NCBI GenBank assembly: GCA_965221655.1
Contig: OZ244906.1
Location: 1,612,001 to 1,676,000 of the forward strand
Direction of reading: 5' to 3'
Length of the DNA stretch: 64,000 bases
Origin: Bin107 sp965221655
Lineage (GTDB): Bacteria > UBA8248
The notes under the pieces: generated by a model
The model's database searches: none
Seen by the model: only the letters and a program-made list of their open reading frames with translations
What the model was told of the DNA's origin: nothing
Shown: positions 30,650 through 38,810 of the stretch, piece after piece
How positions within the stretch are numbered: the first letter of the stretch is position 1
How the letters are laid out: each line of letters begins with the position of its first letter
Program-made: the position numbers and the translations under genes

Positions 30650-31408
30650 TCAAGCCGGCCCGGCGATGCGCTTTAAGTGCTCAAAAAGAAAACCGTACGC
30701 ACCCAGGCTCTCGCGCCAGACCGCCTTGCCGAAAGAAGCCGTCATACCCCAGCCTCCCGCGGCCACGAGTATGGCGCCGCCTACGAAAACCATGCCCCAG
30801 AAGAAGATGAACACCCAGGAGAAGACGCGGCCGCCGCGCGCCAGATCGGGCTGCGGGGTCGCGAGCGCGCGCAGAGTCATAAGCACGTGCAGGCAAAGGG
30901 TGAGACCCGCCAGAAACGCCGTTGCCCACCCGATTTGCGCATAGCCCAGACCCCAGCCCGCCAGGCCGCCCACGGCCAGAACCACCACCGTCGGCAGGGG
31001 GAAGAAGTAGGGTGCGAGCGTGACGACGGGGTTCGTTCCGCTCAGACCCACCTTGCCGCTTCCGCGCCTCACCTCGAAGGAATCGACCCTCTTCCCCGTG
31101 AGCAGACCAAACGCCAGGTGCGTGAATTCGTGGACGAACGTGTAGAGAAATTCCGGCGGACGCAGGCGATGCCAGACCGCGTAGACCCCAACGCCGAGGA
31201 TGAAGACCCAGCCCTCGGTGGAAAGCGGGTAGAGGCCGCCGGACGCCCCCACCCGGAAGGCGGTGGGCAAGCTCAGACAAAACGCAACCACCGCCGCCCA
31301 GCAAGCGGGCAGAAGGAGAACGGCCGTCACCCAGGCCAGGGGCCGATGCAGAACCGATTTCACGGACTTCGTCCTCATGCCGGTCGTTACGGGGCAGGAA
31401 CGCATCAT
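30650..31408 (-). CDS. M50-like membrane metallopeptidase domain protein
   Basis: 252 residues, five or six hydrophobic segments. A perfect HExxH zinc-protease motif (HEFTH) lies in FVHEFTHLAFGLLTGKRV, and NPVVTLAPYFFPLP resembles the second conserved motif of M50B-like proteins. Function is unknown; some relatives are inactive. A -10 TATAAT lies just upstream. ATG 31408 and ATG 31378 are both possible starts and neither has a good ribosome site. The lipoprotein gene follows immediately. Confidence 0.7.
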   Translation of the reverse strand: MMRSCPVTTGMRTKSVKSVLHRPLAWVTAVLLLPACWAAVVAFCLSLPTAFRVGASGGLYPLSTEGWVFILGVGVYAVWHRLRPPEFLYTFVHEFTHLAFGLLTGKRVDSFEVRRGSGKVGLSGTNPVVTLAPYFFPLPTVVVLAVGGLAGWGLGYAQIGWATAFLAGLTLCLHVLMTLRALATPQPDLARGGRVFSWVFIFFWGMVFVGGAILVAAGGWGMTASFGKAVWRESLGAYGFLFEHLKRIAGPA

Positions 31409-31421
31409 ACCGCTACAAGGG

Positions 31422-31427
31422 ATTATA
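31422..31427 (-). promoter_or_regulatory. Perfect -10 box upstream of the M50-like gene
   Basis: TATAAT on the minus strand, with 13 bases between it and ATG 31408. The -35 region is poor. The implied 5' leader is only about seven nt to the first ATG. Confidence 0.4.
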
Positions 31428-31429
31428 TG

Positions 31430-31659
31430 CGATGACGCACGGCGCGATACATGGAGTGAGATTCGCTAGCTGCGCGGGCTCATCACCGGATTCGGCTGGC
31501 TGCCCTATCAGGGGCGGAGGAAACCCCGCACACTCTTAAGGGGGAGAAACCACCCGCGGGACGGAAGAGACGAACCCGCAAAACCTGCCGGAGCGTTTCG
31601 GAGCCGTGCGCCCTCAAAAGAGGCGCGCGTGAGAACGACCCCTGCCGCAAACGTCAATC
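31430..31659. other. Non-coding stretch between the M50-like gene and the gpsA terminator
   Basis: Together with its flanks this makes a 336-base gene-free gap. Beyond the -10 box on one side and the 10-bp repeat terminator on the other I see no gene, tRNA or clear hairpin. Confidence 0.5.
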
Positions 31660-31729
31660 AAAACACAAAATATAAAACAAACCCGGGAAAACCCGAGAAA
31701 ACCCGGGAAAACGCGGGAAAACCTGAGAA
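31660..31729 (-). repeat. Five-unit 10-bp repeat acting as gpsA terminator (copy A)
   Basis: Five consecutive 10-bp units (31680-31729), consensus on the minus strand TTCCCGGGTT. Any two adjacent CCCGGG units pair into a 6-bp stem with a TTTT loop. A T-rich tail (TGTTTTATATTTTG) follows. The array starts 15 bases after the gpsA stop codon. It is homologous unit by unit to copy B at 38811-38860. Confidence 0.8.
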
Positions 31730-31744
31730 AAAAATGGCGGATTA

Positions 31745-32764
31745 TCAGGCACCCTCCGCTCGGGGTGGGCGCGCCATCAGGGATTTTACGGCCTCCTCGG
31801 GCGCCCTCCCCTCGAACAATATGGCGTGAACTTCCCTGCATATCGGCATTTCGACGCCGAACCGCTCCGCGAGCCCCACGGCGGCGGGTGCCGTGGAGAC
31901 ACCCTCGGCGACGGCGGTCATCGACGCAAGAATTTCACGCAAGTCCTCGCCCTTCCCCAGGCGCAGACCTACGGTTCTGTTTCTGCTCAGATCGCCCGTG
32001 CACGTGAGTACCAGATCGCCCATGCCCGCAAGGCCGGAAAACGTCTCCGCCTTTCCGCCCATCGCCACGCCCAGGCGTGCGATTTCCGCCAGACCACGCA
32101 CGATGAGCGCCGCGCGCGCGTTGTAGCCCAGTTCCATGCCGTCGCATACGCCCGCCGCCAGGGCAATCACGTTCTTGAGCGCCCCGCCGAGTTGAACGCC
32201 GATGGGGTCCGTGCTGGTGTAAATCCTGAAATTGGGCGCAGCGAGCGCCTCCTGAATCGCGCGCGCCGTATCCACGTTTTCGCACGCCGCCGTGATGGCC
32301 GTGGGTTTCCTTTCCACCAACTCGCGGGCGAACGTAGGCCCAGAAAGGCAGGCGAGCACACGCCGCCCGCCACCCGCTTGGTCGATGCACTCGGAGATGA
32401 CCTGGCTGGGCAGGCAGAGGGTTTTCTCCTCCACTCCCTTGGTGGCGCTGGCGACAATCGTCCCCTCGTGTACCCAATGCGCCAGTCGTGTCCAAACACT
32501 TCGAACCACGTGGCTGGGCATCACGCTCACAAGAACGTCCTGACCCGCCGAAGCCGCCTCGGCCAAATCGGGAGTGAAGCGCAAGTTTTCGTGCAGGGAA
32601 ACCCCCGGAAGATACGTATCGTTTTCACGACCCGACTGCATCCGTGCGCAAAGGTCCTCTTCAAAGACCCAGAGCATGACTTCGTGACCGACCCCGACAA
32701 ACAGGTCTGCCAGCGCCGTTCCCCAGGCACCGGCACCTATGACGGAAATTCGTTGCGGCGTCAT
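31745..32764 (-). CDS. gpsA: NAD(P)-dependent glycerol-3-phosphate dehydrogenase
   Basis: Makes sn-glycerol 3-phosphate from dihydroxyacetone phosphate for phospholipid synthesis. 339 residues, normal length. The dinucleotide motif is VIGAGAWGTALA (8-19), the substrate/catalytic segment is GGALKNVIALAAGVCDGMELGYNARAAL with the catalytic Lys, and GLAGMGDLVLTCTGDLSRNRTVG is intact. It begins 19 bases after the cupin stop codon. The end is a distinctive 10-bp-repeat terminator. Confidence 0.97.
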   Translation of the reverse strand: MTPQRISVIGAGAWGTALADLFVGVGHEVMLWVFEEDLCARMQSGRENDTYLPGVSLHENLRFTPDLAEAASAGQDVLVSVMPSHVVRSVWTRLAHWVHEGTIVASATKGVEEKTLCLPSQVISECIDQAGGGRRVLACLSGPTFARELVERKPTAITAACENVDTARAIQEALAAPNFRIYTSTDPIGVQLGGALKNVIALAAGVCDGMELGYNARAALIVRGLAEIARLGVAMGGKAETFSGLAGMGDLVLTCTGDLSRNRTVGLRLGKGEDLREILASMTAVAEGVSTAPAAVGLAERFGVEMPICREVHAILFEGRAPEEAVKSLMARPPRAEGA

Positions 32765-32783
32765 GCGCGTGTCCCGCTCGCCC

Positions 32784-33341
32784 TTACTTCGCCGCTTTGC
32801 GTCTGGGTGCGGCCTTGCGTGCCGCTCTCTTCTCGGTCAGCGCCTGCTGTCTGGTCGCAGCGCCCTTGGCAACGGCCTTCTTGCCCGCAGCCGTGTTCGC
32901 CTCCCATTTCAACTTGTGCTTCAGGAGATTGTCCTCTTCCCAAAGGTGTTGGGTTCCATCACCCATGAAGACGACGAAGACCTCACATCCATCAGGATAT
33001 TCATAGGGGCCATGCGGCAAATCCCAGCCGAAAACATAATCGCCCGGCCTCAAATCCTTGCCCGCCACGCACATCCTGCCTTTGGTCACCAAAATGGAAT
33101 GCCAACTCTTGTGCGTGTGTCGGGGTTCCACGTAACCCTTTGGAAACTTGACCTTCATGTCGATTCGCTTCATCACCGGATCGTGGGCGAAAATCTTCAC
33201 CTTCACCCCCTGGGGCAAAGTCAGGAGATCGATGGCCACGTCCTCTTGCCATTCGACATCCTTGTCATGGATGGCGCGAAAACGGTGGTCGAAGTCTTTT
33301 TTTGCAGCTTTTCCTCCGGTCGTCTTTCTTTTCGTCGGCAT
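32784..33341 (-). CDS. Cupin-domain protein with basic Ala/Lys-rich tail
   Basis: 185 residues. A single cupin barrel occupies about 35-140, with likely metal ligands His75, His77 and His81 in PRHTHKSWHSILVTKG and His110 in LPHGPYEYP. It resembles small dioxygenase-like or sugar-sensing cupins, but no specific function can be assigned. From about residue 150 the tail is Ala/Lys/Arg-rich (AAGKKAVAKGAA), like histone-H1-type tails, suggesting nucleic acid binding. GAGGAAAGG precedes ATG 33341. A structured leader lies upstream. Confidence 0.75.
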   Translation of the reverse strand: MPTKRKTTGGKAAKKDFDHRFRAIHDKDVEWQEDVAIDLLTLPQGVKVKIFAHDPVMKRIDMKVKFPKGYVEPRHTHKSWHSILVTKGRMCVAGKDLRPGDYVFGWDLPHGPYEYPDGCEVFVVFMGDGTQHLWEEDNLLKHKLKWEANTAAGKKAVAKGAATRQQALTEKRAARKAAPRRKAAK

Positions 33342-33401
33342 GGCCTTTCCTCACAAGGAATCCAGAAAATCAAAAGATAGATTTCTCCGAAAACGCTTTC
33401 C

Positions 33402-33482
33402 CTACGGTGCCCCGACTCCCCGATCCCCGGAAACGCATCTACAGAATCGACAACTTCCGGAACACCGTAGCCACACAATATA
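33402..33482 (-). promoter_or_regulatory. Promoter and structured 5' leader of the cupin gene
   Basis: A -10 TATATT (33482-33477) predicts transcription starting near 33470. From that base, CTACGGTG (33470-33463) pairs with CACCGTAG (33409-33402). Inside it CCGGAA (33460-33455) pairs with TTCCGG (33433-33428), leaving an asymmetric G-rich bulge. The remaining 60 nt lead to ATG 33341. I do not recognise it as a known riboswitch class. Confidence 0.5.
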
Positions 33483-33555
33483 CGAGAATCCACTCGACAC
33501 GGGAAGAACCATAAAAATGAGAAAGCGCTTTTACGTCGATGCCGAGGGTGCGCCC

Positions 33556-34227
33556 TTATTCGTTGAGCGCATAAATGCGGGATGCGATATCGCGGCCCAG
33601 CGTGTGTTGATTGCCGTTTACCAGCAACGTTACAGTGCCTGCGAGAGGCGAATGCGCGATGACCTCAATAGGCATTTCCGGGAAAAAGCCCAACTCGCCC
33701 AGATGACGCAAGATCTCCGGGTCGTCTTGCAACACACGGGTGATTTTCGTGGCGCGCCCCACCTCGAGAGAGAGCAAAACGATTTCTTTGGTGTCGACCA
33801 TGGTGCCGTCTTTTGCAGGAATCGGATCTCCATGCGGATCGAGGGTGGGATAGCCGAGTGCCTTGTCCAGCACGGCTTCCAATTCCTCGCTCAGGACGTG
33901 TTCCAGTTCTTCGGCTTCAACATCCACCTTGTCCCACTCAATGCCCATCTTTTGGTTGAGGTACAATTCGAGCAACCTGTGATGCCGGATGATCTCCAGA
34001 GCGACCTTCTCCCCCTTCTTGCTCAACACGACTCCCTTGTAGGGCGTATAGGTGAGCAAACCCAACTGATCGAGTTTTTTGACCATGCTCGTCACCGATG
34101 CCGCAGATATATTCATGCTTTCGGCAATCGCGCTCGTCGAGACGCGAGGAGATACCTGCTGAAGTTTGAAGATGTTTTTCAGGTAATCTTCAATCTGTTT
34201 GCTCAAACGCGACGACGATTCGGGCAA
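33556..34227 (-). CDS. DtxR/MntR-family metal-dependent transcriptional regulator
   Basis: 223 residues. A winged helix-turn-helix occupies about 8-70 (VSTSAIAESMNISAASVTSMVKKLDQLGLLTY). The metal-binding dimerisation domain follows (ALEIIRHHRLLELYL, EAEELEHVLSEELEAVLDKALG), then a C-terminal FeoA/SH3-like domain (ILRHLGELGFFPEMPIEVIAHSPLAGTVTLLV). Such proteins repress iron or manganese uptake when metal is plentiful; which metal is not decidable here. TTG 34227 has GGGGG eight bases upstream. It follows a TonB-like gene, consistent with metal uptake control. Confidence 0.93.
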   Translation of the reverse strand: MPESSSRLSKQIEDYLKNIFKLQQVSPRVSTSAIAESMNISAASVTSMVKKLDQLGLLTYTPYKGVVLSKKGEKVALEIIRHHRLLELYLNQKMGIEWDKVDVEAEELEHVLSEELEAVLDKALGYPTLDPHGDPIPAKDGTMVDTKEIVLLSLEVGRATKITRVLQDDPEILRHLGELGFFPEMPIEVIAHSPLAGTVTLLVNGNQHTLGRDIASRIYALNE

Positions 34228-34272
34228 AGAACAATCCCCCGAGTGGTTGGTGGGCCCGAGATAAAGAGGGCT

Positions 34273-34301
34273 ATCGTAAAATCGGTGTTTCGAGGTGTCA
34301 A
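34273..34301 (-). promoter_or_regulatory. Strong sigma70 promoter of the DtxR-family gene
   Basis: TTGACA (34301-34296), 17-base spacer, TACGAT (34278-34273) on the minus strand, about 45 bases before the TTG start. It begins within the 106-base gap after the tonB-like gene, so the regulator is transcribed separately. Confidence 0.7.
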
Positions 34302-34333
34302 CCAGACGTTTTTCCAGGCCAAAGACCTCTGGA

Positions 34334-35461
34334 CTATTTTCTATTATAGACGAACGTAGCCTTTATCTTGAGGGGTTTGTTCCCAAGAAACATGCGTGCG
34401 AGACCCGGGGGGAACGGATCGAAAGGTGCCGCCTTCGTGACGGCGGCCATCGCCAAATCATCAAGAACCCGAACGCCCGCGGACCTGACCAGACGCACCT
34501 CCCTCAAAGTGCCGTCTTTTTTCAGCACGAAGTGCAACGACAGGTTGCCGTCGTATTTCTGCGCCTCTTCGGGCCATACCCAATTGTACTGGATTTTCCT
34601 CTTTATATCCTTAAAATAAGGAGCATACCGAGAGTCGCGCGTATCGAGGGAGATAATGTCTCCTTCTTCCCCCCGGCTTTCATCGAGCGCGCTTCTCTTG
34701 GCGATTCGGTCGGCCTCTTCATCCGAGAGCTCGAGTCTGGGCGCGTCAGGCTCGCCTTTCGGCCGGGGTTTCACTCTGAACATCGCCAAAGGGTCTTGTG
34801 GTTGCGGAGGCACCGGAGCGGGGCGTCGTGGCCGAACGATGGGCTTGAGTGCAGCGACTTCGATCTTCTCTTTTTTTCTCACAACAGGCACGGGTTTGGG
34901 TCTGTCTTTGCGAGTTGAGCTGGCCCTTGCCTTTTTCTCGTCGTTTTTGGGATCGGCCGCTTTGGACCTTCGCTTCGGTTTCGTCGTCCGTTTCGGCACG
35001 GGAGAAGAGGCCTTGGGGGTGCGCCTTGCCGCTTCCTTCTGTTTGGGCTTGTTTCGTGGTACCTCCACGGATTTTTTTGCCTCGGGCTCCTCTGGCTTTA
35101 CTGATGGAGGCTTTGGGGGCGCGACCGCGGCAGGCGCCAACGACGCTGCCGCGGGGCTACGAGTCCGCCTGCGAGAAACGAGCCGCTCCTTACGCGCACG
35201 CTTTAGGCGGGGAGCCTTGCCAGGTTTGCCTGCGCCGCTTTCCTTGCGGTTGGCGTTCGACAAGAAGCGACTCTCGGGATTCGGCGGAAGTTTTTCCCTC
35301 GGCTGCTCGACGGACACGACCCGAAACGTGAGGGGACGGCTCGTCCGGACGGGCTTCGACCAAACGTACTTATGACTCAACAAGGCGAATGCCAGCACGT
35401 GAAACGACAACGATGTCAGAAAGAGGGCGAAAACGCGTTTTTTCGACTCGCTTTTCGACAT
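34334..35461 (-). CDS. TonB-family energy-transducer-like protein
   Basis: 375 residues. One N-terminal membrane helix (about 9-29), then a very long Lys/Pro/Arg-rich periplasm-spanning region to about residue 255, then a TonB C-terminal domain (YAPYFKDIKRKIQYNWVWPEEAQKYDGNLSLHFVLKKDGTLREVRLV...). TonB proteins couple the inner-membrane proton gradient to outer-membrane receptors. Its unusual basicity and the absence of adjacent exbB-exbD leave open another trans-envelope role, as in gliding or TolA-like systems. GGGAGG precedes ATG 35461. Confidence 0.85.
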   Translation of the reverse strand: MSKSESKKRVFALFLTSLSFHVLAFALLSHKYVWSKPVRTSRPLTFRVVSVEQPREKLPPNPESRFLSNANRKESGAGKPGKAPRLKRARKERLVSRRRTRSPAAASLAPAAVAPPKPPSVKPEEPEAKKSVEVPRNKPKQKEAARRTPKASSPVPKRTTKPKRRSKAADPKNDEKKARASSTRKDRPKPVPVVRKKEKIEVAALKPIVRPRRPAPVPPQPQDPLAMFRVKPRPKGEPDAPRLELSDEEADRIAKRSALDESRGEEGDIISLDTRDSRYAPYFKDIKRKIQYNWVWPEEAQKYDGNLSLHFVLKKDGTLREVRLVRSAGVRVLDDLAMAAVTKAAPFDPFPPGLARMFLGNKPLKIKATFVYNRK

Positions 35462-35574
35462 ATCGCCTCCCGTTGCCCCATCGTCGCCTGCCTGACGACC
35501 AAGTCAGCGGCACGAGTTGCTGCCCAAAGACTACGAGACGTACGATTTCGCTTCAAGGCTCTCCATAACCGCCG

Positions 35575-35603
35575 CAAAAAAAGGGGGCCTCGAAAGGCCC
35601 CCT
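35575..35603 (-). terminator. Intrinsic terminator of groES-groEL
   Basis: AGGGGGCC/GGCCCCCT 8-bp stem with a six-base loop (35582-35603), followed by a run of seven T on the minus strand. It begins 21 bases after the groEL stop codon. Confidence 0.9.
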
Positions 35604-35624
35604 TGATGTGCGAAAACGAACGAA

Positions 35625-37259
35625 CTACATCATGCCGCCCATGCCGCCCGGAGGCATACCGCCCGGAGGCATCGCAGGCGGGTTTTCCTCAGGCTTGTCG
35701 CTGATCACGCACTCTGTCGTCAGCATCAAGCCAGCCACCGAAGCGGCATTCTGCAGAGCCGAGCGCACCACTTTGGTCGGGTCGATGATGCCCGCTTTGA
35801 CCAAGTCCGCGTACTCGCCCGTCGCAGCATTGTAGCCGGTGTTCCCTTTCTGGCCTTTTACGTGCTGGACAACCAGAGAACCCTCCACTCCCGCATTGTT
35901 TGCGATCTCACGCAGCGGGGATTCGAGCGTACGGGAGAGAATGTCCAAGCCGACTCCCTGATCTCCCGAAACCTCGACGTTGCCCAGAGATTTCTGGGCC
36001 CGTATCAAGGCAACTCCGCCGCCGGCCACGACGCCCTCTTCCACGGCCGCGCGGGTCGCGTTCAGAGCGTCTTCCACGCGGGCTTTCTTCTCCTTCATCT
36101 CGGCTTCCGTGGCAGCGCCTACGTTGATCACCGCAACGCCGCCGACCAGCTTCGCCAGACGCTCCTGGAGTTTCTCGCGGTCGTAATCGCTCGTGGTTTC
36201 CTCGATCTGGTTGCGAATCTGCTTGACACGGCCCTCAATGTCCTTGGCCTTGCCCTTGCCCTCGACGATCGTGCTGTTGTCCTTGTCGATGGTTACGCGC
36301 TTCGCCTCTCCGAGGTCGTCCACGGACACGTTCTCGAGCTTTATGCCCAGATCCTCGCTCAGCATCTTGCCGCCGGTGAGAATCGCCATGTCTTCGAGCA
36401 TCGCCTTGCGACGATCACCGAACCCGGGGGCCTTGACGGCCGCACAGTTGAGCGTACCGCGCAGCTTGTTCACGACCAGCGTCGCCAGCGCTTCGCCCTC
36501 GATGTCCTCGGCGACGATGAGAAGAGGACGGCCCATCTTGGCGATTTTTTCGAGCAAAGGCAGAAGATCGCGCATGTTGGAGATTTTCTTCTCATGGAAG
36601 AGGATGTAGGGATCCTCCAGAGCGGTCTCCATGCGGTCGGGATTCGTCACGAAGTAGGGGCTCAGATACCCCCTGTCGAACTGCATGCCCTCGACGATGT
36701 CAAGAGAAGTTTCCATGGACTTGGCTTCCTCGACGGTGATGACGCCGTCTTTACCAACCTTGTCCATGGCCTCGGCGATGAGATCCCCGATAGTGGGATC
36801 GTTGTTCGCCGAGATGGTGCCGACCTGCGCAATTTCTTTCTTGTCGCGCACGGGTTTGGAGAGTTTCTGCAACGCGCCGACGACCTCTTCTACACCGGCG
36901 TCGATACCGCGCTTGAGATCGATGGGGTTGGCTCCCGCCGTTACGTTGCGCAGACCTTCGCGGAACAGAGCCTGGGCCAGCACCGTCGCCGTCGTCGTAC
37001 CGTCACCGGCTACGTCGGAGGTCTTGCTCGCCACTTCGTTGACTATCTGGGCGCCCATGTTCTCGAACTGATCCTCGAGTTCGACCTCCTTGGCCACCGT
37101 CACACCGTCTTTCGTGGAGGCGGGGGAGCCGAACTTCTTGTCGATCACGACGTTGCGTCCGCGGGGGCCGAGCGTAACCTTGACCGCGTCGGCCAGCTGA
37201 TCCACGCCACGCTTGATTTTCGAGCGGGCCTCTTCGTCAAAAAGAATAATTTTCGCCAT
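35625..37259 (-). CDS. groEL: Chaperonin GroEL (Hsp60)
   Basis: ATP-driven folding chamber subunit. 544 residues with GPRGRNVVIDKKFGSP, the catalytic-loop AGDGTTTATVLAQAL (about 85-99), EGMQFDRGYLSPYFVT, VAVGGAVAI-type central segments and the Gly/Met-rich tail (PPGGMPPGGMGGMM) that is usual for GroEL. GAGGAG precedes ATG 37259. It follows groES by 33 bases and shares its promoter. Confidence 0.99.
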   Translation of the reverse strand: MAKIILFDEEARSKIKRGVDQLADAVKVTLGPRGRNVVIDKKFGSPASTKDGVTVAKEVELEDQFENMGAQIVNEVASKTSDVAGDGTTTATVLAQALFREGLRNVTAGANPIDLKRGIDAGVEEVVGALQKLSKPVRDKKEIAQVGTISANNDPTIGDLIAEAMDKVGKDGVITVEEAKSMETSLDIVEGMQFDRGYLSPYFVTNPDRMETALEDPYILFHEKKISNMRDLLPLLEKIAKMGRPLLIVAEDIEGEALATLVVNKLRGTLNCAAVKAPGFGDRRKAMLEDMAILTGGKMLSEDLGIKLENVSVDDLGEAKRVTIDKDNSTIVEGKGKAKDIEGRVKQIRNQIEETTSDYDREKLQERLAKLVGGVAVINVGAATEAEMKEKKARVEDALNATRAAVEEGVVAGGGVALIRAQKSLGNVEVSGDQGVGLDILSRTLESPLREIANNAGVEGSLVVQHVKGQKGNTGYNAATGEYADLVKAGIIDPTKVVRSALQNAASVAGLMLTTECVISDKPEENPPAMPPGGMPPGGMGGMM

Positions 37260-37292
37260 TTGCGTAATGCTCCTCGTTTTCGAGCCAACCGG

Positions 37293-37595
37293 CTAGTTGA
37301 TTACCGCCAGCACGTCATCTTCGCGCATGATCAGATACTCTTCGCCCTCGGACTTCACCTCGGTGCCCGCGTACTTGGCGAAAAGAACCTTGTCGCCCTC
37401 GCTCACCTCGGGTGCCTGCCTTTTCCCGTTGTCGGTCACCTTTCCGGGACCCACGGCGACGACTTCGCCTTCCTGGGGCTTTTCCTTCGCGGAATCAGGG
37501 ATGATGATCCCGCCGACCTGCTCCTCTTCCGCATCCAGGCGCCTCACCAAAATGCGATCCTGAAGAGGCTGTATCTTGGTCTTGGCCTTTGCCAT
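37293..37595 (-). CDS. groES: Co-chaperonin GroES (Hsp10)
   Basis: Heptameric lid of the GroEL chamber. 100 residues with IQPLQDRILVRRLDAEE, the mobile loop GGIIIPDSAKEKPQ and KYAGTEVKSEGEEYLIMREDDVLAVI. The frame is open to 37745 upstream, but ATG 37595 has a perfect AAGGAGG site six bases away. A near-consensus promoter lies about 120 bases upstream and a CIRCE-like half site beyond it. Confidence 0.98.
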   Translation of the reverse strand: MAKAKTKIQPLQDRILVRRLDAEEEQVGGIIIPDSAKEKPQEGEVVAVGPGKVTDNGKRQAPEVSEGDKVLFAKYAGTEVKSEGEEYLIMREDDVLAVIN

Positions 37596-37716
37596 CACTT
37601 CCTCCTTTTGAAAAAACTGATACGAAAAACCATCGTTGACAAAAATTGGCGTTCGACTAGTCTCCGTCACGGCCCAGAAGCCGCCCGCACCTCGCTCGCG
37701 GCCTTGCCGAGCGGTT

Positions 37717-37745
37717 ATATAAGGGAAAAGGGAAGAGCTTGTCAA
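37717..37745 (-). promoter_or_regulatory. Near-perfect sigma70 promoter of groES-groEL
   Basis: TTGACA (37745-37740), 17-base spacer, TTATAT (37722-37717) on the minus strand. The transcribed leader is about 115 nt. Vegetative rather than heat-shock-sigma architecture fits HrcA-type repression. Confidence 0.8.
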
Positions 37746-37751
37746 GCGCTG

Positions 37752-37778
37752 TTAGCACTCGAAGCGGCTGGATGCCAA
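37752..37778 (-). promoter_or_regulatory. Degenerate CIRCE-like operator upstream of groES
   Basis: GAGTGCTAA (37760-37752, minus strand) is a perfect CIRCE half site. The other arm, TTGGCATCC, matches 6 of 9 after the required nine-base spacer. It lies six bases upstream of the -35 box. hrcA is encoded at 55888-56943, so HrcA control is plausible. Confidence 0.5.
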
Positions 37779-37969
37779 CAAAAATTCATCTGCTTCAAAT
37801 GTCTGATTTGTTTTGTTTTAATGAAAAAGTTTCGGTGAAGTGGATGCCGGCATTGAAAACTTTTACACTTTTTCACGAAATTTCGCCATACAGGCGCATG
37901 ACGAACGCCGCCCCATCGGCTATCCTCCCGACGAACCATCCACACCCGACACGCAAGGAGTCCCGCGCC

Positions 37970-38746
37970 ATGCCGTACGAGAATCTGCTGGTAGAAGCAT
38001 CACAAGGAATCGCGCTCCTCACCATCAACCGCCCCGAGAAGCGCAACGCGCTCGACCCCGAGACCTGGCGCGAGGTGGGCGCCGCGGTGGAAGAACTCGA
38101 AGCCGACGCGGACGTGGGGGTCATCATCTTCACGGGTGCGGGCGAGAAGTGCTTCGCCGCGGGCTCGGACATCGCCCGCATCAAGGAGCGCGGCCTTCTG
38201 GAGGGGCTGGCCGCCCCCTCCCAGCGCACCCTCATGCAACTTGAGGCGGCGGAAAAGCCCACCATAGCCGCGGTCAACGGCTACGCCCTCGGCGGAGGGT
38301 GTGAACTTTCCATGGCTTGCGACATCCGCATCGCGAGCGAAAACGCCCGCTTCGGCCAGCCCGAAGTGAACCTCGGCATCATGCCCGGAGCGGGCGGCAC
38401 CCAAAGGCTCGCCACCCTGGTGGGCGTGGGCAAGGCGAAGGAGTTGATTCTCACCGGAGACGTGATCGACGCGCACGAAGCCCACCGCATCGGCCTTGTC
38501 AATCAGGTCGTGCCCGCCGAGAGCCTGCTGGACGCCGCGGAAAACTGCGCCCGCAAGATGATGCGCAAGGGGCCGCTGGCGGTGCGCATGGCGAAAATAG
38601 CCATCAACGCCGGAATGAGGTTCGGCCCCGAGGCGGGCATGATCGCCGAGCGCCTGGGGCAGGCCTGCCTCATGACGACCGAGGACAAAACCGAGGGAAC
38701 CTCCGCCTTCCTGGAGAAAAGGGACGCGCAATTCAAGGGAAGGTAA
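37970..38746 (+). CDS. Enoyl-CoA hydratase (short-chain, crotonase family)
   Basis: 258 residues. Both catalytic glutamates of true hydratases are present, in GYALGGGCELSMACD and FGQPEVNLGIMPGAGGTQRLA. The first oxyanion segment is AGEKCFAAGSDIARIKE. It hydrates 2-enoyl-CoA in beta-oxidation or butyrate metabolism; the short-chain specificity is inferred from the crotonase-like core. ATG 37970 is preferred because AAGGAG lies ten bases before it and homology starts there. The message ends in the copy B repeat terminator. Confidence 0.94.
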   Translation: MPYENLLVEASQGIALLTINRPEKRNALDPETWREVGAAVEELEADADVGVIIFTGAGEKCFAAGSDIARIKERGLLEGLAAPSQRTLMQLEAAEKPTIAAVNGYALGGGCELSMACDIRIASENARFGQPEVNLGIMPGAGGTQRLATLVGVGKAKELILTGDVIDAHEAHRIGLVNQVVPAESLLDAAENCARKMMRKGPLAVRMAKIAINAGMRFGPEAGMIAERLGQACLMTTEDKTEGTSAFLEKRDAQFKGR

Positions 38747-38810
38747 CATAGATCAAACGCTTATGGCGAAACCGACTCCGGCGCAGCGCCCCGGAATCCG
38801 CCCGCCGGAT

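Noticed and set aside
31680..31729. CRISPR-like array
   Set aside because: The 10-bp units are directly abutting with no spacers and no cas genes are present. The structure is a terminator repeat.
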